DNA of 8,181 bases from Pseudomonadota bacterium. GTDB taxonomy: Bacteria; Pseudomonadota; Alphaproteobacteria; Acetobacterales; Acetobacteraceae. This document shows, piece by piece, positions 1 to 6,027 of this stretch (positions are counted from its first letter, which is position 1; each line of letters begins with the position of its first letter). The notes beneath the pieces were generated by a model. That model was not told where the DNA came from. It saw only the letters and a list, made by a program, of their open reading frames with translations, and made no database searches. A program made the position numbers and the translations under genes. The stretch is taken from positions 1 through 8,181 of the forward strand of contig JAKBAQ010000122.1 in NCBI GenBank assembly GCA_021808985.1, given 5' to 3'.

Positions 1-890
1 CTGGCGCCGGAAAACCCAATCCCCGCCCCGCGCCGCAATGCGCCAACCGCCCTTCGCGCCGAATCCGCCGTGCCCAGCCCCGCCAGATACGGCCAAATCC
101 CCGCATCCGCCGCTATCAGATGGTTAACCTCGCCATCCGGCCTCGTCCCGGCGTCAAAACGGCCCAGCCCCGCATCCCACATCGCGGTCACGAATTTTTT
201 CGCCTGCTCCGCATCCTCCGCGCGCCCAAGCCTGCCGAAGGCGGCATATAAATCCACATTCTGCTCGGTGCTCTGCCAGGTCAGCTTCAGCGGCTCCGGT
301 TCAAACCCGTAAAACCCGCCATAATAGCCCGCCGCCGCGCGCAGCCGGTCATCCAGAAAATCCCCCGCCGCATCCGCCGGCGCGCGCATCCCCAGCGCCG
401 CCCACAGCAGCATCGCCCAGGCCATCGGCCCGCTCTGGCTGCTCACCTGGTACGGGTCCTCCGCCCAGCGTCCGGCCTTGGCGTCCCACCAGCCGGGCAG
501 CTTCGCCGGCACCGCCATCGCGCCCGCCATATACGCATTGCGCAACCGGCCATCGTTGTAAAACCGGTCATGCGCCTGGGCGCTCTCCAGCGCCGCGCCA
601 ATCCGCCGCGCCTCCGCCTCATGCCCGGCCGCCAGCAGCAGCAGGCCGGCCAGGGCGTTGTCATACACATAGGCCACATTCGCCTGCGTGCGGTCAAAAT
701 CCGCGGCCTGCGGCCCGGTCTCCACCAGATAGCTGTTGAGCAGCACCGGCCCGTCGGGCAACACCGCCATCTGGCCACGGATGGCGCTCACGCACCCGGC
801 GGCGAGCCCATCCCCCACGGCATCGCCAAACACAAAGGCCGGGGTGAGCATCCCCACCCCGGCCATCGCGCAAAAATCACGGCGGCGCAA
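1..890 (-). CDS. Tat-exported protein of unknown function, possible (alpha/alpha)-barrel fold (C-terminus beyond window)
   Basis: I translated this by hand: an open minus-strand frame of 296 codons with no stop before the left edge. I chose the TTG at 890-888 because it gives a twin-arginine signal: RRRDF at residues 2-6 (matching RRxF), a short hydrophobic stretch 8-21 and a possible G-D-A cleavage site at 22-24. The first ATG (866) would remove the arginines. The mature part is rich in Trp, Tyr and Ala with helix-sized spacing: YVYDNALA at 74-81, HDRFYNDGRLRNAY at 107-120, LPGWWD at 131-136, EDPYQVS at 144-150, WQSTEQNVDLYAAF at 205-218, WPYL at 266-269. This pattern suggests an alpha/alpha toroid like six-hairpin glycosidases, with D77, E144, D145 and E209 as conceivable acidic site residues. 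That fold is inference from pattern only. It starts 2 nt after the hydrolase stop with no good Shine-Dalgarno, so translation is probably coupled. The reading frame is secure; the function is unknown. Confidence 0.75.
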   Translation of the reverse strand, partial: MRRRDFCAMAGVGMLTPAFVFGDAVGDGLAAGCVSAIRGQMAVLPDGPVLLNSYLVETGPQAADFDRTQANVAYVYDNALAGLLLLAAGHEAEARRIGAALESAQAHDRFYNDGRLRNAYMAGAMAVPAKLPGWWDAKAGRWAEDPYQVSSQSGPMAWAMLLWAALGMRAPADAAGDFLDDRLRAAAGYYGGFYGFEPEPLKLTWQSTEQNVDLYAAFGRLGRAEDAEQAKKFVTAMWDAGLGRFDAGTRPDGEVNHLIAADAGIWPYLAGLGTADSARRAVGALRRGAGIGFSGA

Positions 891-892
891 AA

Positions 893-1594
893 CTAGCCCA
901 GCAGCTCGGAGAGCAGCTCCGCCGTGCGGCCATTGGCGATCACCGCGGACCGCGTATCAAAATGCACGCCGCCAACCCGCGCGAAGGCATGCTGCACCCC
1001 GGGATAGATGAACGCATCAATCCACTCGCTCTCCTCGGCGCCATCCAAAATGGTCTCCACCGCCTCGGCGGACACATACTCATCCTTCTCCGCGATATGC
1101 AGCATCAGCGGCGCCTCGATCTTGTCAAACTCCGGCACCAGATTATCGATACCCACCCCGTAGTAGGATACGTTCACATCCGCATCCGAGCGGGTGGCCA
1201 TCATCACCGCCAACCGCCCGCCGAGGCAGAAGCCCAGCGTCCCGGCAATTCCGTTGGCGCCGGGGAGCTTGCGGGCGGCCGCCAGCGTCACCTTCAAATC
1301 CTCAACGCCCTTGTCCTGGTTGAAGCCGTTCATCAACGCGAATGCCTTCTGCCACTCCGCATCGCTCTTGTCGGAAATATTAACCCCCGGCTCCTGGCGC
1401 CAGAACAAATCCGGCGCAATGGCGATAAAGCCCATATCCGCCAGCGTCTGGCAGGTCGCGCGCAGCGAGTCGTTAACGCCGAAAATCTCCTGAATGACCA
1501 CCACCGCGCCGCACGTATCCTGCGTCTGCGGCGCGTAGACGAACGCCGAAAACTCGCCCGAACCATCCGCCGCCTTCAACTTCATCTCTCGCAT
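893..1594 (-). CDS. Dienelactone hydrolase family protein (carboxymethylenebutenolidase-like)
   Basis: This is a 233-residue alpha/beta hydrolase, the usual length for dienelactone hydrolases, with no signal peptide and so cytosolic. The nucleophile is Cys123 in GFCLGG (121-126), the acid Asp171 in EKDEYVS, the base His202 in GVQHAF; Glu36 sits in QEIFG. From memory these match the numbering of the Pseudomonas enzyme (C123, D171, H202, E36), and Arg206 is also present, but residue 81 is Trp where I recall a substrate-binding Arg. Known members hydrolyse dienelactone in chlorocatechol breakdown, but many are general esterases, and no catechol genes are visible, so the substrate is uncertain. 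I chose the ATG at 1594 because GGGAGA lies 6 nt upstream; a frame starting at 1648 would overlap the decarboxylase end and add 18 unlikely residues. It lies 25 nt after the decarboxylase stop and 2 nt before the exported protein. Confidence 0.9.
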   Translation of the reverse strand: MREMKLKAADGSGEFSAFVYAPQTQDTCGAVVVIQEIFGVNDSLRATCQTLADMGFIAIAPDLFWRQEPGVNISDKSDAEWQKAFALMNGFNQDKGVEDLKVTLAAARKLPGANGIAGTLGFCLGGRLAVMMATRSDADVNVSYYGVGIDNLVPEFDKIEAPLMLHIAEKDEYVSAEAVETILDGAEESEWIDAFIYPGVQHAFARVGGVHFDTRSAVIANGRTAELLSELLG

Positions 1595-1619
1595 CACCGT
1601 CTCCCTGGAAAATGAAGAC

Positions 1620-2744
1620 CTAGATATAATGCTCCGCCAGCGGTGCAAAGCCGTTGAAGTTCTGGCTGGCGTAACTGGTTACATAGGCCCCGGTGTCGTG
1701 GATCAGTACACGCTCTCCCGCCTTCAGGTCCAGCGGCAGCCGGTAGGGGGTTTTCTCATACATCACATCCACCCCATCGCAGCTCGGCCCCGCCAGCACC
1801 ACCGGCCCGCTGGCGCCCCTGCCCGCGGTAATCCGGTAGCGGATCGCCTCGCCCTCGGTCTCCGCCAGCCCGCCGAAACGCCCGATGTCCAGATACACCC
1901 AGCGCCGCTCATCCGCCTCCATGCGCTGGCACACCAGCACCACCTCGGAGACCACGACCCCCGCGTTGCCCACGATGGCGCGCCCCGGCTCGATCAGCAT
2001 ATCAGGCAGATCATTGCCAAAATGCTCGGTCATGGCGTTCATGATGGCATGGCCAAACACGCCCGTCTCGGGCACGTCATCCTGGTAGCGCACCGGAAAT
2101 CCCCCGCCCAGATTGAGCATCTTCAGCTCCAGCCCATGGTTTTTCAGGTCGGTGAACAGCAGCGCCACCTCGGCGATCGCCATCTCATAAGCCGGCGTCC
2201 CCGTTTGCTGGCTGCCGACATGAAACGACAACCCATGCGCCTGCAAGCCCAGCCGCGGCGCGGTCAGCATCAACTCCTTCGCCCGCGCGATGCTGGTGCC
2301 GAATTTCTTCGAGAGCGGCCAGTCCGCACCCACATTGTTCACCGCAATCCGGCAATAAACCTTCGCCCCCGGCGCATGGCGGGCAATTTTCTCCAGCTCC
2401 TCGATTGAATCGAACGCAAACAGCGGCACCCCATGCGCATGCGCGGCCGCAATGGCGGAAGGCTTCTTCACCGTATTGCCATAGCTAATCGCCTCCGCCC
2501 GCGCGCCAGCGACCAGGCAGGCCTCAATCTCCGGCAGGCTGGCCGCGTCAAAGCACGCGCCTTTGTCCACCAGCAGGCGCAAAATCTCCGGGGCCGGATT
2601 GGCCTTCACGGCATAATAGATCTTCGCCGCCGGCAAGGCGGCCCGCAACGCGGCGTAATTGCCGGCCACGACATCCAGATCCAGCACCAGGCAAGGCGTC
2701 GCCAGGGCTGAAGAGTCGAGAAATGATGCGATTTTGGGGTTCAT
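1620..2744 (-). CDS. odc: Ornithine decarboxylase, fold-III PLP-dependent (EC 4.1.1.17)
   Basis: This 374-residue enzyme belongs to the eukaryotic-type, alanine racemase-fold decarboxylases and should convert ornithine to putrescine and CO2 in the cytosol, the entry to polyamine synthesis. Visible motifs, numbered from the chosen ATG: the PLP lysine Lys47 in YYAVKANP; FHVGSQ at 174-179 (His175 stacks on PLP, Ser178 binds phosphate); GGGFP at 213-217; EPGR at 252-255; the cross-subunit Cys322-Asp323 in GPSCDGVD; and Tyr354 in GAYVTSY. All catalytic residues known for the family are therefore present. YLDIGRFGGLAE (near 284-295) is in the style of alphaproteobacterial members, some of which also accept lysine, so ornithine is likely but not proved. 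The ATG at 2744 is preferred over the in-frame GTG at 2753 because AAAGGTGA sits at the right distance from it and would itself be consumed by the GTG start. A structured leader lies directly upstream and suggests post-transcriptional control. Confidence 0.93.
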   Translation of the reverse strand: MNPKIASFLDSSALATPCLVLDLDVVAGNYAALRAALPAAKIYYAVKANPAPEILRLLVDKGACFDAASLPEIEACLVAGARAEAISYGNTVKKPSAIAAAHAHGVPLFAFDSIEELEKIARHAPGAKVYCRIAVNNVGADWPLSKKFGTSIARAKELMLTAPRLGLQAHGLSFHVGSQQTGTPAYEMAIAEVALLFTDLKNHGLELKMLNLGGGFPVRYQDDVPETGVFGHAIMNAMTEHFGNDLPDMLIEPGRAIVGNAGVVVSEVVLVCQRMEADERRWVYLDIGRFGGLAETEGEAIRYRITAGRGASGPVVLAGPSCDGVDVMYEKTPYRLPLDLKAGERVLIHDTGAYVTSYASQNFNGFAPLAEHYI

Positions 2745-2749
2745 CGCAG

Positions 2750-2956
2750 TCACCTTTCATATGAAGGCCCGCCTGATAAAGGCGACGGGCGCGGTTGCGA
2801 AACGGTCCAACGAACCAGCCACTTCCAGGTTTCCCCGGCCGTGCTGCCAGAACGCTTGACGTCGTTGCGTAACCGATTCGTATGAGGAGACCGGCAGAGG
2901 CACGTGCGTTGCTGCGTGAGGCGCAAATACGGCCAATCCCCCCCTGACGCAAGCAT
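2750..2956 (-). CDS. Possible leader peptide / upstream ORF of ornithine decarboxylase (68 codons)
   Basis: This open frame starts at ATG 2956 behind a G-run (GGGGGG, then TAAAAAA) and ends in TGA at 2752-2750, inside the decarboxylase Shine-Dalgarno region and 5 nt before its ATG. The peptide is basic and Trp-rich in its second half (WKWLVRW near 47-53) and ends SPLSGGPSYER. It uses TTA, TCA and AGG near its end, codons that look unusual for this GC-rich window, exactly where the RNA hairpins lie. Its stop position would let terminating ribosomes open or block the decarboxylase site. It resembles no protein I know. It may be chance: a 68-codon open frame is unremarkable in DNA this rich in G and C. 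Confidence 0.25.
   Translation of the reverse strand: MLASGGDWPYLRLTQQRTCLCRSPHTNRLRNDVKRSGSTAGETWKWLVRWTVSQPRPSPLSGGPSYER
2753..2767 (-). promoter_or_regulatory. Hairpin covering the decarboxylase ribosome binding site
   Basis: The minus-strand sequence CCTTCATATGAAAGG contains the perfect palindrome TTCATATGAA flanked by CC and GG. Folded, CC pairs with the GG of the Shine-Dalgarno AAAGGTGA, TTC pairs with GAA, the loop is ATAT and one A is bulged. The ATG at 2744 lies 5 nt beyond the GGTGA. In this fold the ribosome site is closed, so a ligand, a ribosome or an alternative pairing would be needed to open it. The stem is short, so the fold needs structural support. Confidence 0.55.
2767..2790 (-). 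promoter_or_regulatory. Leader hairpin with TTTATCA loop
   Basis: On the minus strand, CGCC and GGCG pair across a 7-nt TTTATCA loop, and GCC/GGC extends the stem past a 3-nt CGT bulge. It ends on the very base where the SD-covering hairpin starts, so the two could stack. The AT-rich loop in a GC-rich genome suggests selection for RNA sequence. Confidence 0.6.
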
Positions 2957-2985
2957 TTTTTTACCCCCCGCGCACGCCCGGGAAG

Positions 2986-3044
2986 ATTGTCACCAATTGC
3001 AACAGCGCCTGCACAATCCTGCGGAAACCTTCTATTGTAACAAT
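2986..3044 (+). promoter_or_regulatory. Candidate operator: ATTGT/ACAAT half-site cluster before the response regulator
   Basis: ATTGT occurs at 2986-2990, ACAAT at 3013-3017, and the perfect palindrome ATTGTAACAAT at 3034-3044, one base before the response-regulator ATG; CAATTG lies at 2994-2999. TGTAACA (3036-3042) resembles the core of known OmpR boxes in enterobacteria, so autoregulation is plausible. TATTGT at 3033-3038 could also be a -10 hexamer for a leaderless transcript. This is a motif reading only. Confidence 0.4.
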
Positions 3045-3045
3045 C

Positions 3046-3765
3046 ATGGAAACCCTCCCCCACATCCTGGTCGTGGACGACGACCGCGAAATTCGCGACC
3101 TGATCGCCCGCTTCCTGGAGCGCCAGCGCCTTCGCGTCACCACCGCGCGCGACGGCAAGGAGGCCCGCCGCGCCTTCGCCAACGGGCATTTCCAGCTCGT
3201 GGTGCTCGATCTGATGCTCCCCGGCGAAAGCGGGCTCGACCTTGCCCGCTGGCTGCGCGCCGAGGGCAAGGTCCCCATCATCATGCTCACCGCCATGGCC
3301 GAGGAGACCGACCGCATCGTCGGCCTGGAGCTTGGCGCCGACGATTACGTCACCAAGCCCTTCAACCCGCGCGAGCTGCTCGCCCGCATCCGCGCCGTGC
3401 TCCGCCGCACCAGCGATTCAGAGGAGCGTGTGCCCGAAAGCGCCGCCCAGAGCTACCATTTTTCCGGCTGGACGCTGGAGACCGCGCGCCGCCGCCTCTC
3501 CGACCCCTCCGGCGTCGAAGTCGCCATCACCGGCGGCGAATACGACCTCCTGGTCGCCCTGCTCGACCGTCCCAACCGCGTGCTGACCCGCGACATGCTG
3601 CTAGACCTCCTGCGCGGCCGCCAGGCCGGCCCGTTTGACCGCGCGATCGACGTCGCCGTCTCGCGCCTGCGCCGCAAGCTGGAGGATGACGGACGCCACG
3701 CCCAGATCATCAAAACCGTGCGCGGCGGCGGCTATGTGCTCTCCACCCCGGTGGAGCGGCGTTGA
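3046..3765 (+). CDS. OmpR-family two-component response regulator
   Basis: This is a 239-residue cytosolic transcription factor with a receiver domain (about 6-120) and an OmpR/PhoB winged-helix domain (about 136-235). Receiver landmarks are the acidic pocket Asp11-Asp12, the phosphoacceptor Asp55 in LVVLDLMLPG, Thr82 in IMLTA and Lys104 in VTKPF, so it should be phosphorylated normally. The C-terminal domain shows GGEYDLL (163-169), the recognition region RAIDVAVSRLRRKLE (199-213) and the wing IKTVRGGGYVL (222-232). The ATG at 3046 is the only reasonable start: the next would cut into the acidic pocket and no in-frame ATG, GTG or TTG lies close upstream. There is no Shine-Dalgarno; the nearest purine run, GGAAA, ends about 20 nt upstream, so a leaderless mRNA is possible. 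The kinase gene overlaps its stop. The target genes are unknown, and receiver similarity alone does not identify a pathway. Confidence 0.93.
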   Translation: METLPHILVVDDDREIRDLIARFLERQRLRVTTARDGKEARRAFANGHFQLVVLDLMLPGESGLDLARWLRAEGKVPIIMLTAMAEETDRIVGLELGADDYVTKPFNPRELLARIRAVLRRTSDSEERVPESAAQSYHFSGWTLETARRRLSDPSGVEVAITGGEYDLLVALLDRPNRVLTRDMLLDLLRGRQAGPFDRAIDVAVSRLRRKLEDDGRHAQIIKTVRGGGYVLSTPVERR

Positions 3766-5213
3766 AACTTTCCCTCTGGCCAAAAAGCCTGGCCAGCCGC
3801 ACCATCCTCATCCTGCTCGCCGGCTTCGCCTGCATCCAGCTGCTCGGCCTGCTCATCCACACCATCAACCAGATCAAGCTGGAGCGCATCCAGCAGGAGC
3901 AGGTCTTCGCCACCCGCGCGGTCATCATCTACCGGCACATCGCATTGGCGCCCCGCGCCCAGCGTCCCGCCCTCCTGGCCAAGGAGGCGCTTTCCGATGG
4001 TGACACGCTAAGCCTCAGCCCCACCCCTCCGGTCCTGCTCAACACCTACAAACTGCCGCTCGCCGCGCGAGACATCATCCGCGCCAGCATCTTCGCCTAC
4101 GGCATCCCCATACACCTGCACCCGCGCGGGCTGCTGCTGCGGGGCAGCGGCATCCCCACGCGCATCATCATCAGCTTCGGCATGTCCGACGCCACCGGCA
4201 CCAACGCCCCGCCACCCCCGCCGCTGCCCGGCGAGCCGCCCCCCGACGAAGCGCCGCCCAACACCATGGCGCCCCCCTTCTTCACCATGGCCGCGCCCAA
4301 TGAGTGGCTCACCATCACCTCGCGCCTCACCCCGCCCAAGCCCTGGCGCTCACCCGGCTTCGCCTCCGCCTTCATCGTCATGACCCTGCTGGGCGCCGCG
4401 ATGATCCTGTGGGCCGTGCGCAAGCTGCTGGTCCCCGTGCGCACCCTCGCCGAAGCCGCCGAGCGCCTCGGCCGGGACGTGGTGAATGCCCCCGCCCTGC
4501 CCGAGCAAGGCCCCTCCGAAATCGTCACCGCCGCCATCGCCTTCAACACCATGGCCGCCCGAATCCGCCGCTTCGTCGAGGACCGCACCTTTCTGCTCAC
4601 CGCCATCGGGCATGACCTGCGCACCCCCATCACCCGGCTGAAGCTGCGCGCGGAATATATGGAGGATGACGAGCAGCGGCAGAAAATGCTGGCCGACCTG
4701 GACGAGATGGAAGCCATGGTCGCGGCCGCCCTGGCCTTCGGCCGCGACATCACCACCAGCGAACCCCTCACCCGCATAGACCTCGCCAGCCTGCTGCGCA
4801 CCATCCTCGACGAAGCCGCCGACGGCACCCCCTCCCTCGCCGGCGCGCTCAGCTTCACCGGCCCCTCGCACCTCACCATCAACGCCCGCCCCCTGGGGCT
4901 GAAGCGCGCCTTCACCAACCTTATCGGCAACGCCCTCAAATATGGCGACGCGGCCCGCATCACCCTGCGCCAGACCTCAAAAGACCTCGCCCAGATCGAC
5001 ATCGAGGATGACGGCCCCGGCATCGCCCCGGCGGATATGGAAACCGTGTTCGAGCCCTTCCGCCGTCTGGAAACCAGCCGCAACCGCGAAACCGGAGGCT
5101 CGGGCCTCGGCCTGTCCATCGCGCGCAACATCGTCCACGCCCATGGCGGCGACATCACACTCCAAAACCAGCCCGGCGGCGGCCTGCGCGCGCGGGTAAT
5201 CCTGCCGGTATAA
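3762..5213 (+). CDS. Membrane sensor histidine kinase (EnvZ-like architecture) with proline-rich periplasmic insert
   Basis: This 483-residue kinase should phosphorylate the preceding regulator. It has a first membrane helix near 14-34, a periplasmic sensor of about 160 residues, a second helix near 199-219, HAMP at about 220-272, the HisKA box AIGHDLRTP with His284, then the ATPase domain: N box with Asn386 and Asn390 (TNLIGNALKY), G1 DDGPG at 416-420, F box EPFRR at 431-435, and G2 GGSGLGL at 445-451. All catalytic boxes are intact. The start is TTG at 3762, overlapping the regulator's stop as TTGA, with GGTGGAG 5 nt upstream, which implies translational coupling. The odd part is residues 150-172 of the sensor, which is mostly proline with a few acidic residues; it looks like a disordered linker just before the second helix. 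The signal is not evident. Confidence 0.93.
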   Translation: MKLSLWPKSLASRTILILLAGFACIQLLGLLIHTINQIKLERIQQEQVFATRAVIIYRHIALAPRAQRPALLAKEALSDGDTLSLSPTPPVLLNTYKLPLAARDIIRASIFAYGIPIHLHPRGLLLRGSGIPTRIIISFGMSDATGTNAPPPPPLPGEPPPDEAPPNTMAPPFFTMAAPNEWLTITSRLTPPKPWRSPGFASAFIVMTLLGAAMILWAVRKLLVPVRTLAEAAERLGRDVVNAPALPEQGPSEIVTAAIAFNTMAARIRRFVEDRTFLLTAIGHDLRTPITRLKLRAEYMEDDEQRQKMLADLDEMEAMVAAALAFGRDITTSEPLTRIDLASLLRTILDEAADGTPSLAGALSFTGPSHLTINARPLGLKRAFTNLIGNALKYGDAARITLRQTSKDLAQIDIEDDGPGIAPADMETVFEPFRRLETSRNRETGGSGLGLSIARNIVHAHGGDITLQNQPGGGLRARVILPV

Positions 5214-5265
5214 CCAACCAATATGTCATTTGCCCGCCCAGCCGCCTTGTGGCAGAGCCAACCTC

Positions 5266-5844
5266 ATGCTCCGTAAAACCTACGATCACGTGATCGCCCT
5301 GGCCGAACGTCCCGCGGCCCCCTTCTGGCTGTTCGGCATCGCCTTCGCCGAGGCCAGCTTCTTTCCCATCCCGCCGGACGCCCTGCTCATCCCCCTCGCC
5401 CTGGCGCAGCCGCGCAAGGCGCTGTGGTTCGCCCTCATCGCCACGCTGGGCAGCGTGCTCGGCGGCGCGCTAGGCTATGGCATCGGCTTCTTCCTGCTCG
5501 CCAAGCTGGCGCAGCCCATCATCCACTTCTACCATTACGAAGCGGCGTTCCTCGCCTTCCAGCAAAAATTCGCGCAATACGGTCTGTGGGTCATCCTCAT
5601 CAAGGGCCTCACCCCCATCCCTTATAAAATCGTCACCATCGCCGCCGGCGCCGCCGCCTTCAGCTTTCCGCTGTTCATGTTCGCAAGCCTCGTCACCCGC
5701 GGCGGCCGCTTCCTGCTCGAGGCCCTGCTGCTCCGCAAATTCGGCGCCCCGGCGCAACTATTCATCGAAAAGCGCCTCGGCTTCGTCACCGGCCTGGTCG
5801 CCCTCGGCATCATCGGCGGATTTTTAATCCTTAAATTCGCCTAA
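5266..5844 (+). CDS. yqaA: YqaA/DedA-family inner membrane protein (SNARE-associated / VTT domain)
   Basis: This 192-residue multi-pass membrane protein has the family signature E29 followed by FPIPPD (33-38), a glycine-rich helix (62-76), the KGLTPIPYK motif (113-121), an arginine in TRGGRF (144-149), and a last membrane helix at 172-190. DedA relatives are linked to lipid carrier or phospholipid movement and to membrane potential; the YqaA branch has no settled activity, so the role is inferred. I start at ATG 5266 because the frame's earlier TTG at 5230 would add 12 polar residues unlike the family. The ribosome site is weak (GGCAGAG at 5251-5257). It follows the kinase stop by 52 nt in the same direction with no clear terminator between, so it may belong to the same transcript. 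Confidence 0.88.
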   Translation: MLRKTYDHVIALAERPAAPFWLFGIAFAEASFFPIPPDALLIPLALAQPRKALWFALIATLGSVLGGALGYGIGFFLLAKLAQPIIHFYHYEAAFLAFQQKFAQYGLWVILIKGLTPIPYKIVTIAAGAAAFSFPLFMFASLVTRGGRFLLEALLLRKFGAPAQLFIEKRLGFVTGLVALGIIGGFLILKFA

Positions 5845-5858
5845 CCCGCACAAAATCC

Positions 5859-5880
5859 GGCGGCGCGCCCAAGCGCCGCC
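5859..5880 (+). terminator. GC-rich hairpin after yqaA, possible transcript end
   Basis: GGCGGCGC and GCGCCGCC form an 8-bp perfect stem around a 6-nt loop, 14 nt after the yqaA stop. No T-run follows, so intrinsic termination here alone is doubtful; it may protect the 3' end or act with the later repeats. Confidence 0.4.
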
Positions 5881-5891
5881 ATCCCGGCCTT

Positions 5892-5913
5892 AGAGATTGT
5901 TTTAACAGTCTCT
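5892..5913. repeat. Inverted repeat (10-bp stem) in the convergent intergenic region
   Basis: AGAGATTGTT pairs with AACAGTCTCT around TT, with one T-G wobble. It is AT-rich and followed by an A-run on the plus strand. Its role may be as part of a bidirectional terminator region. Confidence 0.5.
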
Positions 5914-5942
5914 GCAAAAACATTAAGGATAATTCTCAAAAG

Positions 5943-6027
5943 TTTTTTGGGGTCTGGCCCTTTTTTGCAAAAAAGGGCCAGGATCTTGGGGAGCTTTTTA
6001 TAAAAAGCTCCCCAAACCCCGCAAAAA
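5943..6027. repeat. Nested palindrome cluster, cloverleaf-like, between convergent genes
   Basis: Two strong palindromes lie side by side. Positions 5954-5981 form a perfect 28-base palindrome, with CTGGCCC, a T6 run, GC, an A6 run and GGGCCAG. Positions 5986-6015 form a perfect 30-base palindrome, with TTGGGGAGC, T5, AT, A5 and GCTCCCCAA. An outer pair encloses both: T6G4 at 5943-5952 against C4-GC-A5 at 6017-6027. The whole could fold as a three-way junction in DNA or RNA. It lies between the ends of yqaA and the dikinase and gives both strands a T-rich hairpin, so bidirectional termination is likely. The design also looks like a dispersed intergenic element; I have the impression that similar elements occur in acetic acid bacteria but cannot confirm it. 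Confidence 0.75.

Larger units (their letters stand above)
2745..2956 (-). promoter_or_regulatory. Structured 5' leader of ornithine decarboxylase, candidate speF-type element
   Basis: This is the roughly 210-nt non-coding lead into the decarboxylase. Its 3' end holds two abutting stem-loops, the second covering the Shine-Dalgarno, and AT-rich islands (a TTTATCA loop and TTCATATGAA) that stand out from the GC-rich surroundings. Alphaproteobacteria carry a described cis-regulatory RNA upstream of ornithine decarboxylase, the speF motif (Rfam RF00518 as I recall it). Position, gene and SD-covering hairpin all fit. I matched by context, not alignment, so membership is inference. The upstream boundary is arbitrary: I set it at the start of the possible uORF, and the true RNA could reach toward 3040. 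No transcription start could be fixed. Confidence 0.6.

Noticed and set aside
1595..1648. Upstream start of the dienelactone hydrolase frame at 1648
   Set aside because: It would overlap the decarboxylase end and add 18 Arg/Ser-rich residues; the ATG at 1594 has a good ribosome binding site and matches family length.
1629..2408. A 259-codon plus-strand frame opposite the decarboxylase
   Set aside because: His/Arg/Pro-rich antisense shadow of a gene with complete catalytic motifs.
2745..2753. GTG at 2753 as the decarboxylase start
   Set aside because: It falls within the Shine-Dalgarno that serves ATG 2744 and has no ribosome site of its own.
2548..3189. A 213-codon minus-strand frame across the decarboxylase leader and start
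   Set aside because: It is out of frame with the decarboxylase and crosses the response-regulator start. Its internal ATG at 2763 lies in the SD-covering hairpin and might compete for ribosomes, but there is no sign that it encodes a protein.
2904..3638. A 244-codon plus-strand frame overlapping the response regulator
   Set aside because: Arg/Pro/His-rich low-complexity translation in another frame of a clearly real receiver/winged-helix gene.
4097..5221. A 374-codon open frame on the minus strand opposite the histidine kinase
   Set aside because: It is very rich in Arg, Ser and Ala with no recognisable motif, and lies wholly opposite a kinase whose catalytic boxes are all intact; a shadow of GC-rich coding sequence.
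5230..5265. TTG at 5230 as the yqaA start
   Set aside because: It adds 12 polar residues before the typical family N-terminus, with no good ribosome site.
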